A stretch of 64,000 bases of DNA from Takifugu bimaculatus (GCA_004026145.2 CP034993.1:12403290-12467289), one strand, 5' to 3'. Counted from the stretch's first letter, positions 48,405-59,803 are shown. Made by a program: numbers and translations. The notes: generated by a model not told the origin, from the letters alone.

Positions 48405-49214
48405 TGTCCAATGTGCCAATCGATGGTTTTTATGTAAGGCTTGCCTTGATGTTATGAGTAATGTGAGAGCTTTATCTCTGATGCGGTAAAGCTTTAAATT
48501 TCATGAAACATCATCAGTAGTTTCCCTTTGAGTCATGCAATTTAAACAAATTTAAATTATTTTATTTTTTTAAGAAAAATGGGATGAAACAAATTCACAA
48601 TTCGCAGAACACTTTTACCATCGCTAACGAAAATTAACAAATAGGACAAATTTGCACTGATATAACTTCCAGATCACTTCCAGTCATCCATTTCTGTCAA
48701 ATTTCTCCTCTTTAAAATTTCATTTTAGAGTCTGTAAGAATGTTCAATGATTTGTAAAATTATTTCATCATTTTTAAAAGTTTATGGGAATTTGTTTTTA
48801 AAAGTAAAGTTTTTTCTTTTTGTAAAATTTTTTTTCAATGAAATTTTTAAAAAAAAGTGTGTTTCAAACCTTGTTGTAAATGTAAAAAAAAATTCTTTCT
48901 TTTTTTCTGTTTGTTGAATGTTATTTTGTATTCGCCTTCTGAGCCACCTTACTGTGAGAGAAAAAATATGATACAATGATCTCAGTCTATTGAAAAATAT
49001 GTATTAACATCTTTAATTACATATCCATAATGTCAAATATTTAGAGCTCAGCATTTAAAGTTTGTTTAGAACTCCATAGCAACCAGGCATTTTGGTTGGT
49101 GTAAATTGTAAAATCTTATATGACTGTTATTATTAGTAGTGATCTTGTGTTTTTGTAAACTTGTGTAATTGTTTGACCGGGACTGTTAGTGTCAACATTA
49201 GATAAATGTCCACC

Positions 49215-52200
49215 TCAAGCTGCATATGAGTTATTCCAGATCCAGATGGCAATGATGGTGATGAAGGTGACTGTGATGAAGATGATGTAAAGACCAAAGA
49301 GGAAACGGTCTACCACCCTCCCGATCATCTCCCGTTCCTGCATCGAGTGGTTCCCCTGGAAGTGTTTGTCCACTTGGACGCGGATGGCGGCGAGATGTCG
49401 GCTCAGCTTCCTCAGTTCCTCCAAAACTGAGTCCTGGGTCGTCTTTTCCGCAGGAGAAGCGTCTGACAGTTCCTGAGGGCCTCTGACAGAGACGACGCCG
49501 GCAACAGACGAAGCTGGTTCAGAGACTAAGAAAACAAACATCAGCCTGTTTGAATGTGAAGACGTTTATTGTAATACTTATGAAACTATATGTTAAAAAA
49601 GAGTTCAGACTTAAACTGCTCAACTGTTTTATACACCCACAGAATGAGTCCATCAGGGACAGATGCAATCCTCTTCACTGTCTTTGTGAATAATAAGAAT
49701 TTACCTCCTGTGCCAGTAGCTGATGGGTTGAGGAAGACAGTGACTGTCCTCTTCTTCTTTAATGGAGGGAGACAAACCAAGATGGCCACATACTGTAGCA
49801 CCAGGGTCCTGAGCCAGTCGGGGATGGCACCGTGGGAGGAACTTAACTGGATATGAGCAATTATAACAGTCTCCAGCAGGCTGGCCACCATCAGAGCCAG
49901 GCTGACAGAGAAGAAGACGTCTGTAAGACACAAGGGTGGACAATCTGTAACATTCTCCAGAGAGAATGAGAGACAGGTGAGAAGACACATTACACACCCT
50001 TTCATTATCCTTCCATCAAGAGTGTGTTCACCGTCTCCACCTTTATTTGTTCTAAAATTGCTGGACCCCCTGTTGGAGCTCTTTTGGAGCAGTCCACCCC
50101 CTGAACTCTGACCCTACCCGGCCCCGGTAACAACCTGACGCTCTGTCCCCTGAAGGACAGGTGTAACCGTTGCTGTGAACATTCTGTGTGTTTTTTTGGT
50201 TTGTTTGTTTGATTGATGCCGGAAGCCATCTCCCTCCGCATACATCAACTATTTTTAAGAGTGATTCTGTTTGTGGAAGGAGAAGGTGTTCATCAAACCA
50301 GAGAGGTTTTTAGACTGGCTCCCTCATCACTACATGATAAACTTAAAGGTTTTCCATTAAAACTGTTAAAAACTCACTGATCAGAGGCGTCTGGTTCCCG
50401 GTGACGGGCAGCAGGTCGTTCATGATGAGCAGGAAGACGGTATAACCCAGGATGAGGGTCATCTTGAAGGAGGAGCGGTCAACACTGTGGGGGGGCAACA
50501 TGAAGCTAAAGATGTCGATTGTGACGAGGAAGCAGCTGGGGATCAGCAGGTTCACCACATAGTTGATGGGTTTACGCCTCAGGATGAGCTTTTGGTGGGA
50601 GAGACACACTTTAGTCAACTTAGTCGCCATAAATAGGTCTTTTCTTGACCGTTTTATCCCTACCAGGGTCTTGGGAGGCAGCAGGAGCCTATTGCAGCTG
50701 CATGGGTAGGGCAGGGTACAGCCCTGCAAGGCATCATTGCAGGGCCCTATGTGAGCATTTGGGTGGTTCAGTACCTTGCTCAAGGGGAGCTATGAATGTG
50801 TCCCGGCACCTCCCTTTTTATAGACTATAATCCAGCCCCAGTCATTAAAATGGTTACAGATGGCCTGGGACATCCCAAGTCCAAGTCTTCTCTCCACTAG
50901 ATGGTGCAAAACTTACGCCCACTGGATGTTTGAGCGTCATGAAGCTTCATGTAATCAGTGTGCAGTCTTGGATATTGTTTTCCATGATGATGTTCTGCAA
51001 TAGATACTTACAAAATATCTGATCTCCGAGTAATCACCTTTGCCCAGCGAGAGGGTGACAGGAGCTATTTCAATATCTGCAAGGTCCCACTCCCCGTTTG
51101 TCTCAAACACCTCTCTGGACTCCTGCAGGATGTCCTCAGCTGTTGAGCCTTGGCTCATTCTGATCTCTGAAGCTTTAAAAACAAAGAGCTCAATGAGTAG
51201 AATTAACAACAAAGCTCAGACCTTCTGATATATTCATGAAGTTTCACCGAAATGCACATAGGACCCAAAGGTCAGAGTGCAGTTTTGGATGTCGAAGGGA
51301 AAAGTGTAGATGTCTAGTTTGCAGGAGCTGACCACCCTGATGGGTCTGTCATCGAATACACCACCCGTGTTGTATAAGTACACATAAGGAGTTTCTGGAG
51401 ATTTGTTCTCTTCCATGCTGGGGAAAAAACAGAAATTGAGGGAATAAATGGGAAAAAAATCCAATATTAATTAGTAACAACACAAAAACAACCAATCGTT
51501 TTTTTAACCTACAACTCTACAATGTGCACATCTGGGACCCAAATACTCTCACGAAGCACAGAAACCTTTTCAGTTCCACATTCTTGCACATCCCAGCTCA
51601 GTCCGCCAATATCCCATTCCTGCATCAAGCAATAGCAGAAAGATAAATCATGTAAAACATGTCACGTGCAGACATGATATAACAGAAGGAAGCACATTAG
51701 ATAAGGTAAGCTATAAAGCTGGTTGATCCTGTAAAGGGATTTATCACTGAAAACCTACCAGAACCTGCCAGATAAGCATGGTCAGGGTTTGGGATATTGG
51801 GTCCTGTGAGGGAAGCAATCGATAAATAGTCAGAGCAACAGCTGTCTTATAAGCATAAAGTGAAGGCCAGTGTGAGGACTCACCACTCCCAAAACTCCCA
51901 CCACAGTTATATCCAAGGTGATGTTGAGCGGAGATGAAAAGTCCTTCACGGGACGGACCTGACGGTACGGAAACAGATCTTTTTCCAGGGCCGCAACCAG
52001 AGATCTGGGGGTCGGGCTGGTGCACTTCAGCATGGCACCATAACCTGAGGAGCAGGATCAGAAATATGGGAGATAACTTTTATTGTACAATAATTATGCT
52101 CAGGCAGGTTTAAAGCCATTTATCAACCAGTATTTTACAGTTAACGTCAGAAGCTTCAATCTCCGTGTGTCCTAAAATAATATATTTTTGACCTTCTACT

Positions 52201-52275
52201 TTGATAAAAAACACCATCTCACTCACCCTGGATCAGCATGAAACAGAAAAATCTGAATTGTCCTTTGGTCATCAT
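49215..52275 (-). CDS. 5-HT3-like Cys-loop ligand-gated cation channel subunit, copy D (intact)
   Basis: Exons: 52275-52227, 52044-51884, 51803-51759, 51619-51513, 51417-51248, 51172-51008, 50608-50378, 49920-49705, 49525-49215; 1,455 nt, 484 residues (human 5-HT3A is 478). In order: short hydrophobic leader (MMTKGQFRFFCFMLIQ), N-glycosylation site NIT, loop D region LIWQVLEWD, loop A WVPDVHI, Cys loop with 13 residues between cysteines (C-KLDIYTFPFDIQN-C), loop C region ending DYSEIRYF, M1 from PINYVVNLLIPSCF, M2 from DRSSFKMTLILGYTVFLLIM, M3 after PLINVFFSVS, a charged MA helix, and M4 ending NNSYAA. Subunits of this family form pentameric excitatory channels at the plasma membrane. The 5-HT3A loop B Trp is Tyr here (FGSYVHF), so serotonin may not be the ligand. 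The exon 6 end is uncertain: phase requires donor GTATCT at 51,007, not the stronger GTAAGT four bases upstream in the gene's sense. Confidence 0.88.
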
Positions 52276-52608
52276 TGGTCTTGGTTCAGTTCTTAATTAC
52301 ATTTCAGGACACCGTAAGCTGAAAGCTCATCAGAAAGTACACCAGAGAAATGAAAAGTTTTATGATGATGCCCACGCCTCACTGACTAATATTGACTATC
52401 CTCTGAGAATCTTCTCCATGTCTTATTTGCTTTGAATGGTCCAACCCTGCATTAGACTAAATCAATCTTGTGAATTCTGAGGCAGATTCAAAACTGTAAA
52501 CAAATGTTAGAACAACATTTTCATACCATGGTGAGACTTTGATAGTCGTCCCATCATCACAGCCACATCCTCAGATGAAAAGGTGTCATTTTTGCAATAA
52601 GGCTTCAC

Positions 52609-52657
52609 TAAGCCTAACCCTAAACCTTAAACCCTAACCCCAACCCCAACCCTAACT
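52609..52657. repeat. Telomere-like tract with empty hAT target site, D-E unit
   Basis: The corresponding flank of copy D lacks the hAT element. CCTTAAAC occurs once (52,625-52,632) in an uninterrupted telomere-like context, TAAACCTTAAACCCTAACCC. This is the unoccupied target site that is duplicated around the element in the other three units. Confidence 0.88.
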
Positions 52658-53616
52658 GTCCAATGTGCCAATCCATGGTTTTTATGTAAGGCTTGCCTTG
52701 ATGTTATGAGTAATGTGAGAGCTTTATCTCTGATGCGGTAAAGCTTTAAATTTCATGAAACATCATCAGTAGTTTCCCTTTGAGTCATGCAATTTAAACA
52801 AATTTAAATTATTTTATTTTTTTAAGAAAAATGGGATGAAACAAATTCACAATTCGCAGAACACTTTTACCATCGCTAACGAAAATTAACAAATAGGACA
52901 AATTTGCACTGATATAACTTCCAGATCACTTCCGGTCATCCATTTCTGTCAAATTTCTCCTCTTTAAAATTTCATTTTAGAGTCTGTAAGAATGTTCAAT
53001 GATTTGTAAAATTATTTCATCATTTTTAAAAGTTTATGGGAATTTGTTTTTAAAAGTAAAGTTTTTTCTTTTTGTAAAATTTTTTTAATTGAATTTTTAA
53101 AAAAAAAAGTGTGTTTCAAACCTTGTTGTAAATGTAAAAAAAAATCTTTCTTTTTTTTGTTTGTTGAATGTTATTTTGTATTCGCCTTCTGAGCCACCTT
53201 ACTGTGAGACAAAAAATATGATACAATGATCTCAGTCTATTGAAAAATATGTATTAACATCTTTAATTACATATCCATAATGTCAAATATTTAGAGCTCA
53301 GCATTTAAAGTTTGTTCAGAACTCCATTGCAACCAGGAAAAGCGTCATCTCATGGCTCTAGCTGGTGGACATGTAGCCACTTTGCACATTAAAGCAATCA
53401 TTAGCTTCATATAAATGTGGCATTCAACACATGTTAAAAATATATAAATTGCTTTTTATACAATCACATACAAATAAATGTCCAAAAAATATTTTGTTTG
53501 GTGTAAATTGTAAAATCTTAAATTACTGTTATTATTAGTAGTGATCTTGTGTTTTTGTAAACTTGTGTAATTGTTTGATCGGGACTGTTAGTGTCAACAT
53601 TAGATAAATGTCCAAC

Positions 53617-56571
53617 TCAAGCTGCATATGAATTATTCCAGATCCAGATGGCAATGATGGTGATGAAGGTGACTGTGATGAAGATGATGTAAAGACCAAA
53701 GAGGAAACGGTCTACCACCCTCCCGATCATCTCCCATTCCTGCATCGAGTGGTTCCCCTGGAAGTGTTTGTCCACTTGGACGCGGATGACGGCGAGATGT
53801 CGGCTCAGCTTCCTCAGTTCCTCCAAAACTGAGTCCTGGGTCGTCTTTTCCGCAGGAGAAGCGTCTGACAGTTCCTGAGGGCCTCTGACAGAGACGACGC
53901 CGGCAACAGACGAAGCTGGTTCAGAGACTAAGAAAACAAACATCAGCCTGTTTGAATGTGAAGACGTTTATTGTAATACTTATGAAACTATATGTTAAAA
54001 AAGAGTTCAGCTGCTCAAATGTTTTATACACCCACAGAATGAGTCCATCAGGGACAGATGCAATCCTCTTCACTGTCTTTGTGAATAATAAGAATTTACC
54101 TCCTGTGCCAGTAGCAGATGGGTTGAGGAAGACAGTGACTGTCCTCTTCTTCTTTAATGGAGGGAGACAAACCAAGATGGCCACATACTGTAGCACCAGG
54201 GTCCTGAGCCAGTCGGGGATGGCACCGTGGGAGGAACTTAACTGGATATGAGTGATTAAAACAGTCTCCAGCAGGCTGGCCACCATCAGAGCCAGGCTGA
54301 CAGAGAAGAAGACGTCTGTAAGAGACAAGGGTGGACAATCTGTAACATTCTCCAGAGAGAATGAGAGACAGGTGAGAAGACACATTACACACCCTTTCAT
54401 TATCCTTTCATCAAGAGTGTGTTCACCGTCTCCACCTTTATTTGTTCTAAAATAGCTGGACCTCCTGTTGGAGCTCTTTTGGAGCAGTCCACCCCCTGAA
54501 CTCTGACCCTACCCGGCCCCGGTAACAACCTGACGCTCTGTCCCCTGAAGGATGGATGTAACTGTTGCTGTGAACATTCTGTGTGTTTTTTGGTTTGTTT
54601 GTTTGATTGATGCCGGAAGCCATCTCCCTCTGCATACATCAACATTTTTTATGAGTGATTCTGTTGTGGAAGGAGAAGGTGTTCATCAAACCAGAGAGGT
54701 TTTAAGACTGGCTCCTTCATCACTACATGACAAACTCAAAGGTTTTTCATTAAAACTGTTAAAAACTCACTGATCAGAGGCGTCTGGTTCCCGGTGACGG
54801 GCAGCAGGTCATTCATGATGAGCAGGAAGACGGTATAACCCAGGATGAGGGTCATCTTGAAGGAGGAGCGGTCAACACTGTTGTGGGGCAACAAGAAGCT
54901 GAAGATTTCGATTGTGATGAGGAAGCAGCTGGGGATCAGCAGGTTCACCACATAGTTGATGGGTTTACGCCTCAGGATGAGCTTTTGGTGGAAGAGACAC
55001 ACTTTAGTCAGCTTAGTCGCCATAAATAGGTCTTTTCTTGACCGTTTTATCCCTACCAGGGTCTTGGGAGGCAGCAGGAGCCTATTGCAGCTGCATGGGT
55101 AGGGCAGGGTACAGCCCTGCAAGGCGTCATTGCAGGGCCCTATGTGAGCATTTGGGTGGTTCAGTACCTTGCTCAAGGGGAGCTATGAATGTGTCCTGGC
55201 ACCTCCCTTTTTAATCCGGCCCCAGTCACTAAAATGGTTACAGATGGCCTGGGACATCCCAACATCCTGGAGCTTAACAGCTGACAGTTCTATAAGTCTT
55301 CTCTCCACTAGGTGGTACCAAAACTCATACGCACTGGATGTTTGAGCATCATGAAGCTTCATGTAATTAGTGTGAAGTCTTGGATATTGTTTTCGATGAT
55401 GTTCTACAATAGATACTTACAAAATATTTAATCTCCGAGTAATCATCTTCTCCCAGCGAAAGAGTGAAAGGTACTGCTTGAATGTCTGTAAGGTCCCACT
55501 CCCCGTTTGTCTCAAACACCTCTCTGGACTCCTGCAGGACGTCCTCAGCTGTTGAGCCTTGGCTCATTGTGATATCTGAAGCTTTAAAAACAAAGATATC
55601 AATGATTAGAATTAACAACAAAGCTCAGACCTTCTGATATATTCATGAAGTTTCACCGAAATGCACATAGGACCCAAAGGTCAGAGTGCAGTTTTGGATG
55701 TCGAAGGGAAAAGTGTAGATGTCTAGTTTGCAGGAGCTGACCACCCTGATGGGTCTGTCATCGAATACACCACCCATGTTGTATAAGTACACAAAAGGAG
55801 TTCTCGGAGATTGGTCCTCTTCCATGCTGGGGAAAAAACAGAAATTGAGGGAATTAATGGGAAAAAAATCCAATATTAATTAGTAACAACACAAAAACAA
55901 CCAAACATTTTTGTAACCTACAACTCTGCAATGTGCACATCTGGGACCCAAATACTCTCACGAAGCGCAGAAACTTTTTCAGTTCCAGCATTCTTGCACA
56001 TCCCAGCTCAGTCCGTCAATATCCCATTCCTGCATCAAGCAATAGCAGAAAGATAAATCATGTAAAACATGTCACGTGCAGACACTATATAACAGAAGGA
56101 AGCACATTAGATAAGGTAAGCTATAAAGCTGGTTGACCCTGTAAAGGGATTTATCACTGAAAACCTACCAGAACCTGCCAGATAAGCATGGTCAGGGTTT
56201 GGGATATTGCATCCTGTGAGGGAAACAATTGTCAAATAGTCAGAGCAACATCTGTCTTATAAGAATAAAGTGAAGGGCGGTGTAAGGACTCACCACTCCC
56301 AAAACCCCCACCACAGTCATATCCAAGGTGATGTTGAGCGGAGATGAAAAGTCCTTCACGGGACGGACCTGACGGTACGGAAACAGTTCTTTTTCCAGGG
56401 CCGCAACCAGAGATCTGGGGGTCGGGCTGGTGCAGTTCAGCATGGCACCATAACCTGAGGAGCAGGATCAGAAAAAATAATATATTTTTGACCTTTTTTT
56501 GAAAAAATACCATCTCACTCACCCTGGATCAGCATGAAACAGAAAAATTTGAATTTTCCTTTGGTCATCAT
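53617..56571 (-). pseudogene. 5-HT3-like Cys-loop receptor subunit, copy E: frameshift in exon 4
   Basis: Exons: 56571-56523, 56454-56294, 56213-56169, 56029-55922, 55826-55657, 55581-55417, 55001-54771, 54315-54100, 53927-53617. An extra G near 55,988 shifts the frame just after the QEC stretch in exon 4 and leads at once to a stop, so the product would end inside the extracellular domain. Exons 5-9 are open. Exon 6 belongs to the class shared with copy B. Intron 1 is shorter than in the other copies. It is the most diverged copy and lies next to the retroviral insertion. Confidence 0.8.
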
Positions 56572-56956
56572 TGGTCTTGGTTCAGTTCTTAATCACATTT
56601 CAGGACACCGTAAGCTGAAAGCTCATCAGAAAGTACACCAGAGAAATGAAAAGTTTTTTTATGATGCCCACGCCTCACTGACTAATATTGACTATCCTCT
56701 GAGAATCTTCTCCATGTCTTATTTGCTTTGAATGGTCCAACCCTGCATTAGACTAAATCAATCTTGTGAATTACTGAGGCAGATTCAAAACTGCACACAA
56801 ATGTTAGAACAACATTTTTATACTTTAAACTTTGGTGAGACTTTGATAGTCGTCCCATCATCATGTTATGTATGAGTAATGTGAGAGCTTTATCTCTGAT
56901 GCGGTAAAGCGTTAAATTTCATGAAACATCATCAGTAGTTTCCCTTTGAGTCATGC

Positions 56957-57540
56957 AGTGTTTCAGCCTTTCAACACTCATACACCCTCATCAAAGGTGG
57001 CCAGCTACAGGTTGATCAAACATGAGCTTGTGTCCTAAGCCAAAGCATGAGAAAAGCCTGATTGTTTATGGAGTGTGGGGACATACTGTTCCCGCAGTCA
57101 AGCCTAGACCTGACAGCATACTGTGTTCACCCTATTCCTAAGGCATTACTACCTGGATTCCCAAATGGGGGATCAGGGTGATTAGTGATCAGATCATGTT
57201 GATGCTCTTTGAGCCCAACAAGAGTCCTTCCCCTTTATCCATATCAACTGACTGCATCGCTTGACTGCTTTAGAGACCGATCTAATTGACTGTCACAGAC
57301 ATTGTATGCCAAGGTCTTTTAGCAATCTGATGGTGGAAGAAGCCACAAACCCTCTGCATCCCCCTGAACAGGATAGATTTTAGCATTCCATCCTCATTAT
57401 GTGTCTGCTGCCAGTTAATGCAGTTTTTTGCACTCATTTGCCTCTTATATTGCATTCTCTTATGGGAGTGTAAGCTCTGTGAAATAAACAGACTTCAGTG
57501 AAGTCTAGCCGAAGGGTGGTGACTGCAATCTCAGGTGGAA
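56957..57540. repeat. LTR-like sequence at the left edge of the insertion in the array unit
   Basis: Array-unit sequence stops after GAGTCATGCA (56,955) and new sequence begins TGTTTCAGCC. Read on the minus strand this would be the 3' end (...GGCTGAAACA) of the LTR of the downstream retrovirus-like element. Read on the plus strand it has a TATA-like TCTTATAT near 57,445, AATAAA at about 57,482 and a CA end near 57,535. I cannot settle the orientation, and no matching second LTR is in the window. Confidence 0.4.
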
Positions 57541-57646
57541 AGATTTGTTGCTGACTAATTGTGACTACCATCTTTCATTCCTGGGCTTTGCTTGCTGTCC
57601 GGCTTTTGATTTATGTAGGGGGATAATGGTTTGGCCTTTTCAAAGT

Positions 57647-57865
57647 TCAGATACATGGGATACAACAGCAGCCACACATCATAACAGCAGCTGTAAAAGC
57701 GGCTAAAGAAGTAAGCATAGAAAAAATCAACCCTTTCCGTCTGCCAAACATCTGGAACATCCAAGAGCCAAGTCCATGATCCACACCTGAGTTTTCTGCC
57801 AATTCATAAGAGAGATTTCCGCGATCTTCCTGTGAAATTAAAGCACACATAGCTGTTTGGTGCAC
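57647..57865 (-). pseudogene. ERV env remnant: membrane anchor and cytoplasmic tail
   Basis: A short frame with a hydrophobic span followed by a cysteine cluster (CGCCCIPCI) resembles the end of a gammaretrovirus-type transmembrane subunit, where a membrane span is followed by membrane-proximal cysteines. The fusion-peptide and heptad-repeat part of a normal transmembrane subunit is not seen upstream, so most of it has been deleted. Confidence 0.5.
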
Positions 57866-58595
57866 CCCTCCGTGGTTTGAAAGGTCCTACAGTGGATTTG
57901 TCGCTAATTGGGGGGTAAATTGTAGCCAATTGTGTACAGTTTATTGGAGTGTTCTCTCTGGTTAGTGCCATCATGCACTGACATCCCCAGGTGTCATCAA
58001 AATGGATAGGAGCTGGCTCGGTGAACAAATGTGGCTGCCCTGCTGCGCATGCAATGCACTCCCCGTCGATCTTATCCTTTGCCTTGCTCGCCAACCAATC
58101 TAGCCAAACATTGTCAGTTCCCGTTCCCGTGCTTATTTGAATTATGTCTATTGGTTTTAGAGGCGAATAGTTCAACGTTCTTACCCGCTGGGAGGAGTTA
58201 CTCTCTCTCGTGTTCTCATCCTTTGGGGGCTCGTCACCCCTCCTCCCCTGTAGGGTGGTGGTGGCTTTTAAGTGTATTTTGATCAACCCCATAGGATCAT
58301 GCCCAGTTATGTCAACTTCAACTCCTAACACAAGATATACAGGGGAAGCTGCGCCCCTCCAGACTGGGGACTGATCCCAGTGTAATGATAACTTCAATGG
58401 GTTGCTTGTCGGGGAGAAATCTCGTTGGAGCTTTAGCTCCCTCCATAGGTGCTCATAGGCCGCTTCCCGCATATCGTAAAGGGGCTGGTTGCTCCACCAT
58501 TCCTGTATGTACTTGGACACTACTCCAATCAGAATACCACTTACCATTGGTGTAACCATGGCGCGAGCATGAGAATTGAATAGGACCCGGTTCAT
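57804..58595 (-). pseudogene. ERV env-like surface region, partial
   Basis: This 263-codon frame lies between the hAT element and the anchor remnant, in the place of env. It has scattered Trp, Cys and NCT/NFT glycosylation sites, but I see no CXXC motif or furin site within it. Its first codons run directly from the hAT boundary, so its real start lies on the other side of that insertion. The assignment to env rests on position and general character. Confidence 0.5.
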
Positions 58596-58604
58596 AACAT
58601 AAGT

Positions 58605-59484
58605 CAGTGCTTCTCAAATAGTGGGGTGCGATGCCAGGGGGGGCGCGTGTGACCCCGGAGAACTTTTTTTTTTTTTGCCGTACTAGAATAAAGTGTAATT
58701 GCACATCCACTACAGTAGTTGGCAGTGGCGCTCTCATTGTCAGAGTGTGCGCAGGGAGTATTAGCTCTATGGTGTAGAGTTTTTTTGCACCGAGCATTCG
58801 CGCGCACACACCACAGAGCAAGAGATAGGAAGCGCAGTGAACAAACCATCAAGAGACAGCATGAAAAAATACTTAACAGTGATGAAAAGAAAGGCGGAGA
58901 GAGACAGAGATAATGAGACATACGAAAGTCTCCCGAAAGCTAAGACGAGGAAATATGACGAAGCATATATAGCGCTTGGCTTCACTGCGACTACGGTGGG
59001 AGACGAGGAAAGACCGGTGTGTTTACTGTCTAAACATGTTGGCAGGACAGCATGGAGCCAAGTAAATGAAGGCGTCACTTAAAGACATTACACCCCAGTC
59101 ACGCTGATAAGCCGCTTGAGTTTTTTCAGCGAAAACGTGCTGAATATTGGCAACAATCTTCCCGCTTTGTGAGTTTATAGTTTCAATAAGAATTTCATTT
59201 TATTTTGAATTTCAGGTTAATTGATGCACTTTATATCGTTTCTGTTACAGACTAAAAAACAATGTTGATAAAGCTATTCTTTGTTGTACGTTGGCCTATA
59301 TTTCTTTCTTTTTCTTTTTTTTTGTTTTCTTTAATGTTAATAAGGATACAATGTTATGCAGGGGTGTACTTATAACAATTTCCTAGACAAATGATACTAA
59401 TTATAGTCACAGCGGAGAGTGGGGGGCGCAAAATGTTTTCTTCTTCCTAGGGGGGGCGTAACAGAAATTAATTGAGAAGCACTG
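58605..59484 (+). mobile_element. hAT (Charlie/ZBED-type) deletion derivative inserted in ERV env
   Basis: Perfect 13-bp terminal inverted repeats CAGTGCTTCTCAA (58,605-58,617) and TTGAGAAGCACTG (59,472-59,484) bound an 880-bp element. Inside, on the plus strand at 58,837-59,082, is an 81-codon frame with the N-terminal signature of Charlie-like transposases (RKYDEAYIALGFT followed by an RPVCLL zinc-finger start). The catalytic domain and RNase H fold are missing, so it is non-autonomous. I could not find a convincing 8-bp target duplication. Confidence 0.8.
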
Positions 59485-59539
59485 AAAGTAAACATCATAC
59501 CCTCTCCACATGGTAGAAGTCCCACGACAGTCAATAACG

Positions 59540-59803
59540 TCACAATGTAATCGATGCGGGGCACTCTTGTGTGTCTCGCTTGGCTCGTGGATAGTTCCCT
59601 TCTCTTAAGGATCTGCTCTTCTGAGTTAGCATTTCACTTCTATAAACATCCACATAAATCAATATAGATGCAAAGATTACAACAGACATGCATATTATCG
59701 ATAAACCATTCAATGATCGTCTCCACTTCGGCATTCGTCCCGCTGAGCATTGTCCTGGGTCCAGATGTTCCTCCATCGAGGATTTCTGCACCTTCGCATC
59801 CAT
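59540..59803 (-). pseudogene. ERV env-like leader with N-terminal membrane span
   Basis: This 87-codon frame has a basic stretch and then a single hydrophobic span (residues about 32-50), an RAKR motif near residue 74, and a stop. It starts inside the 3' end of the integrase region on the other frame, as retroviral env leaders often do. It ends shortly before the hAT element that separates it from the rest of env. Confidence 0.45.

Larger units (their letters stand above)
34145..56955 (-). repeat. Tandem array of five gene-containing units, 4.4-5.0 kb each
   Basis: Stop codons of successive genes are 4,955, 4,967, 4,825 and 4,402 bp apart. Each unit holds one complete nine-exon receptor gene on the minus strand plus 3' flank (matching 39,010-39,420) and 5' flank with a telomere-like tract. 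Identity between units is high in introns as well as exons. Spacing differences are explained by a ~140-bp deletion in the 3' flank of copy D and by the absence of the 530-bp hAT insertion between D and E. Confidence 0.92.
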
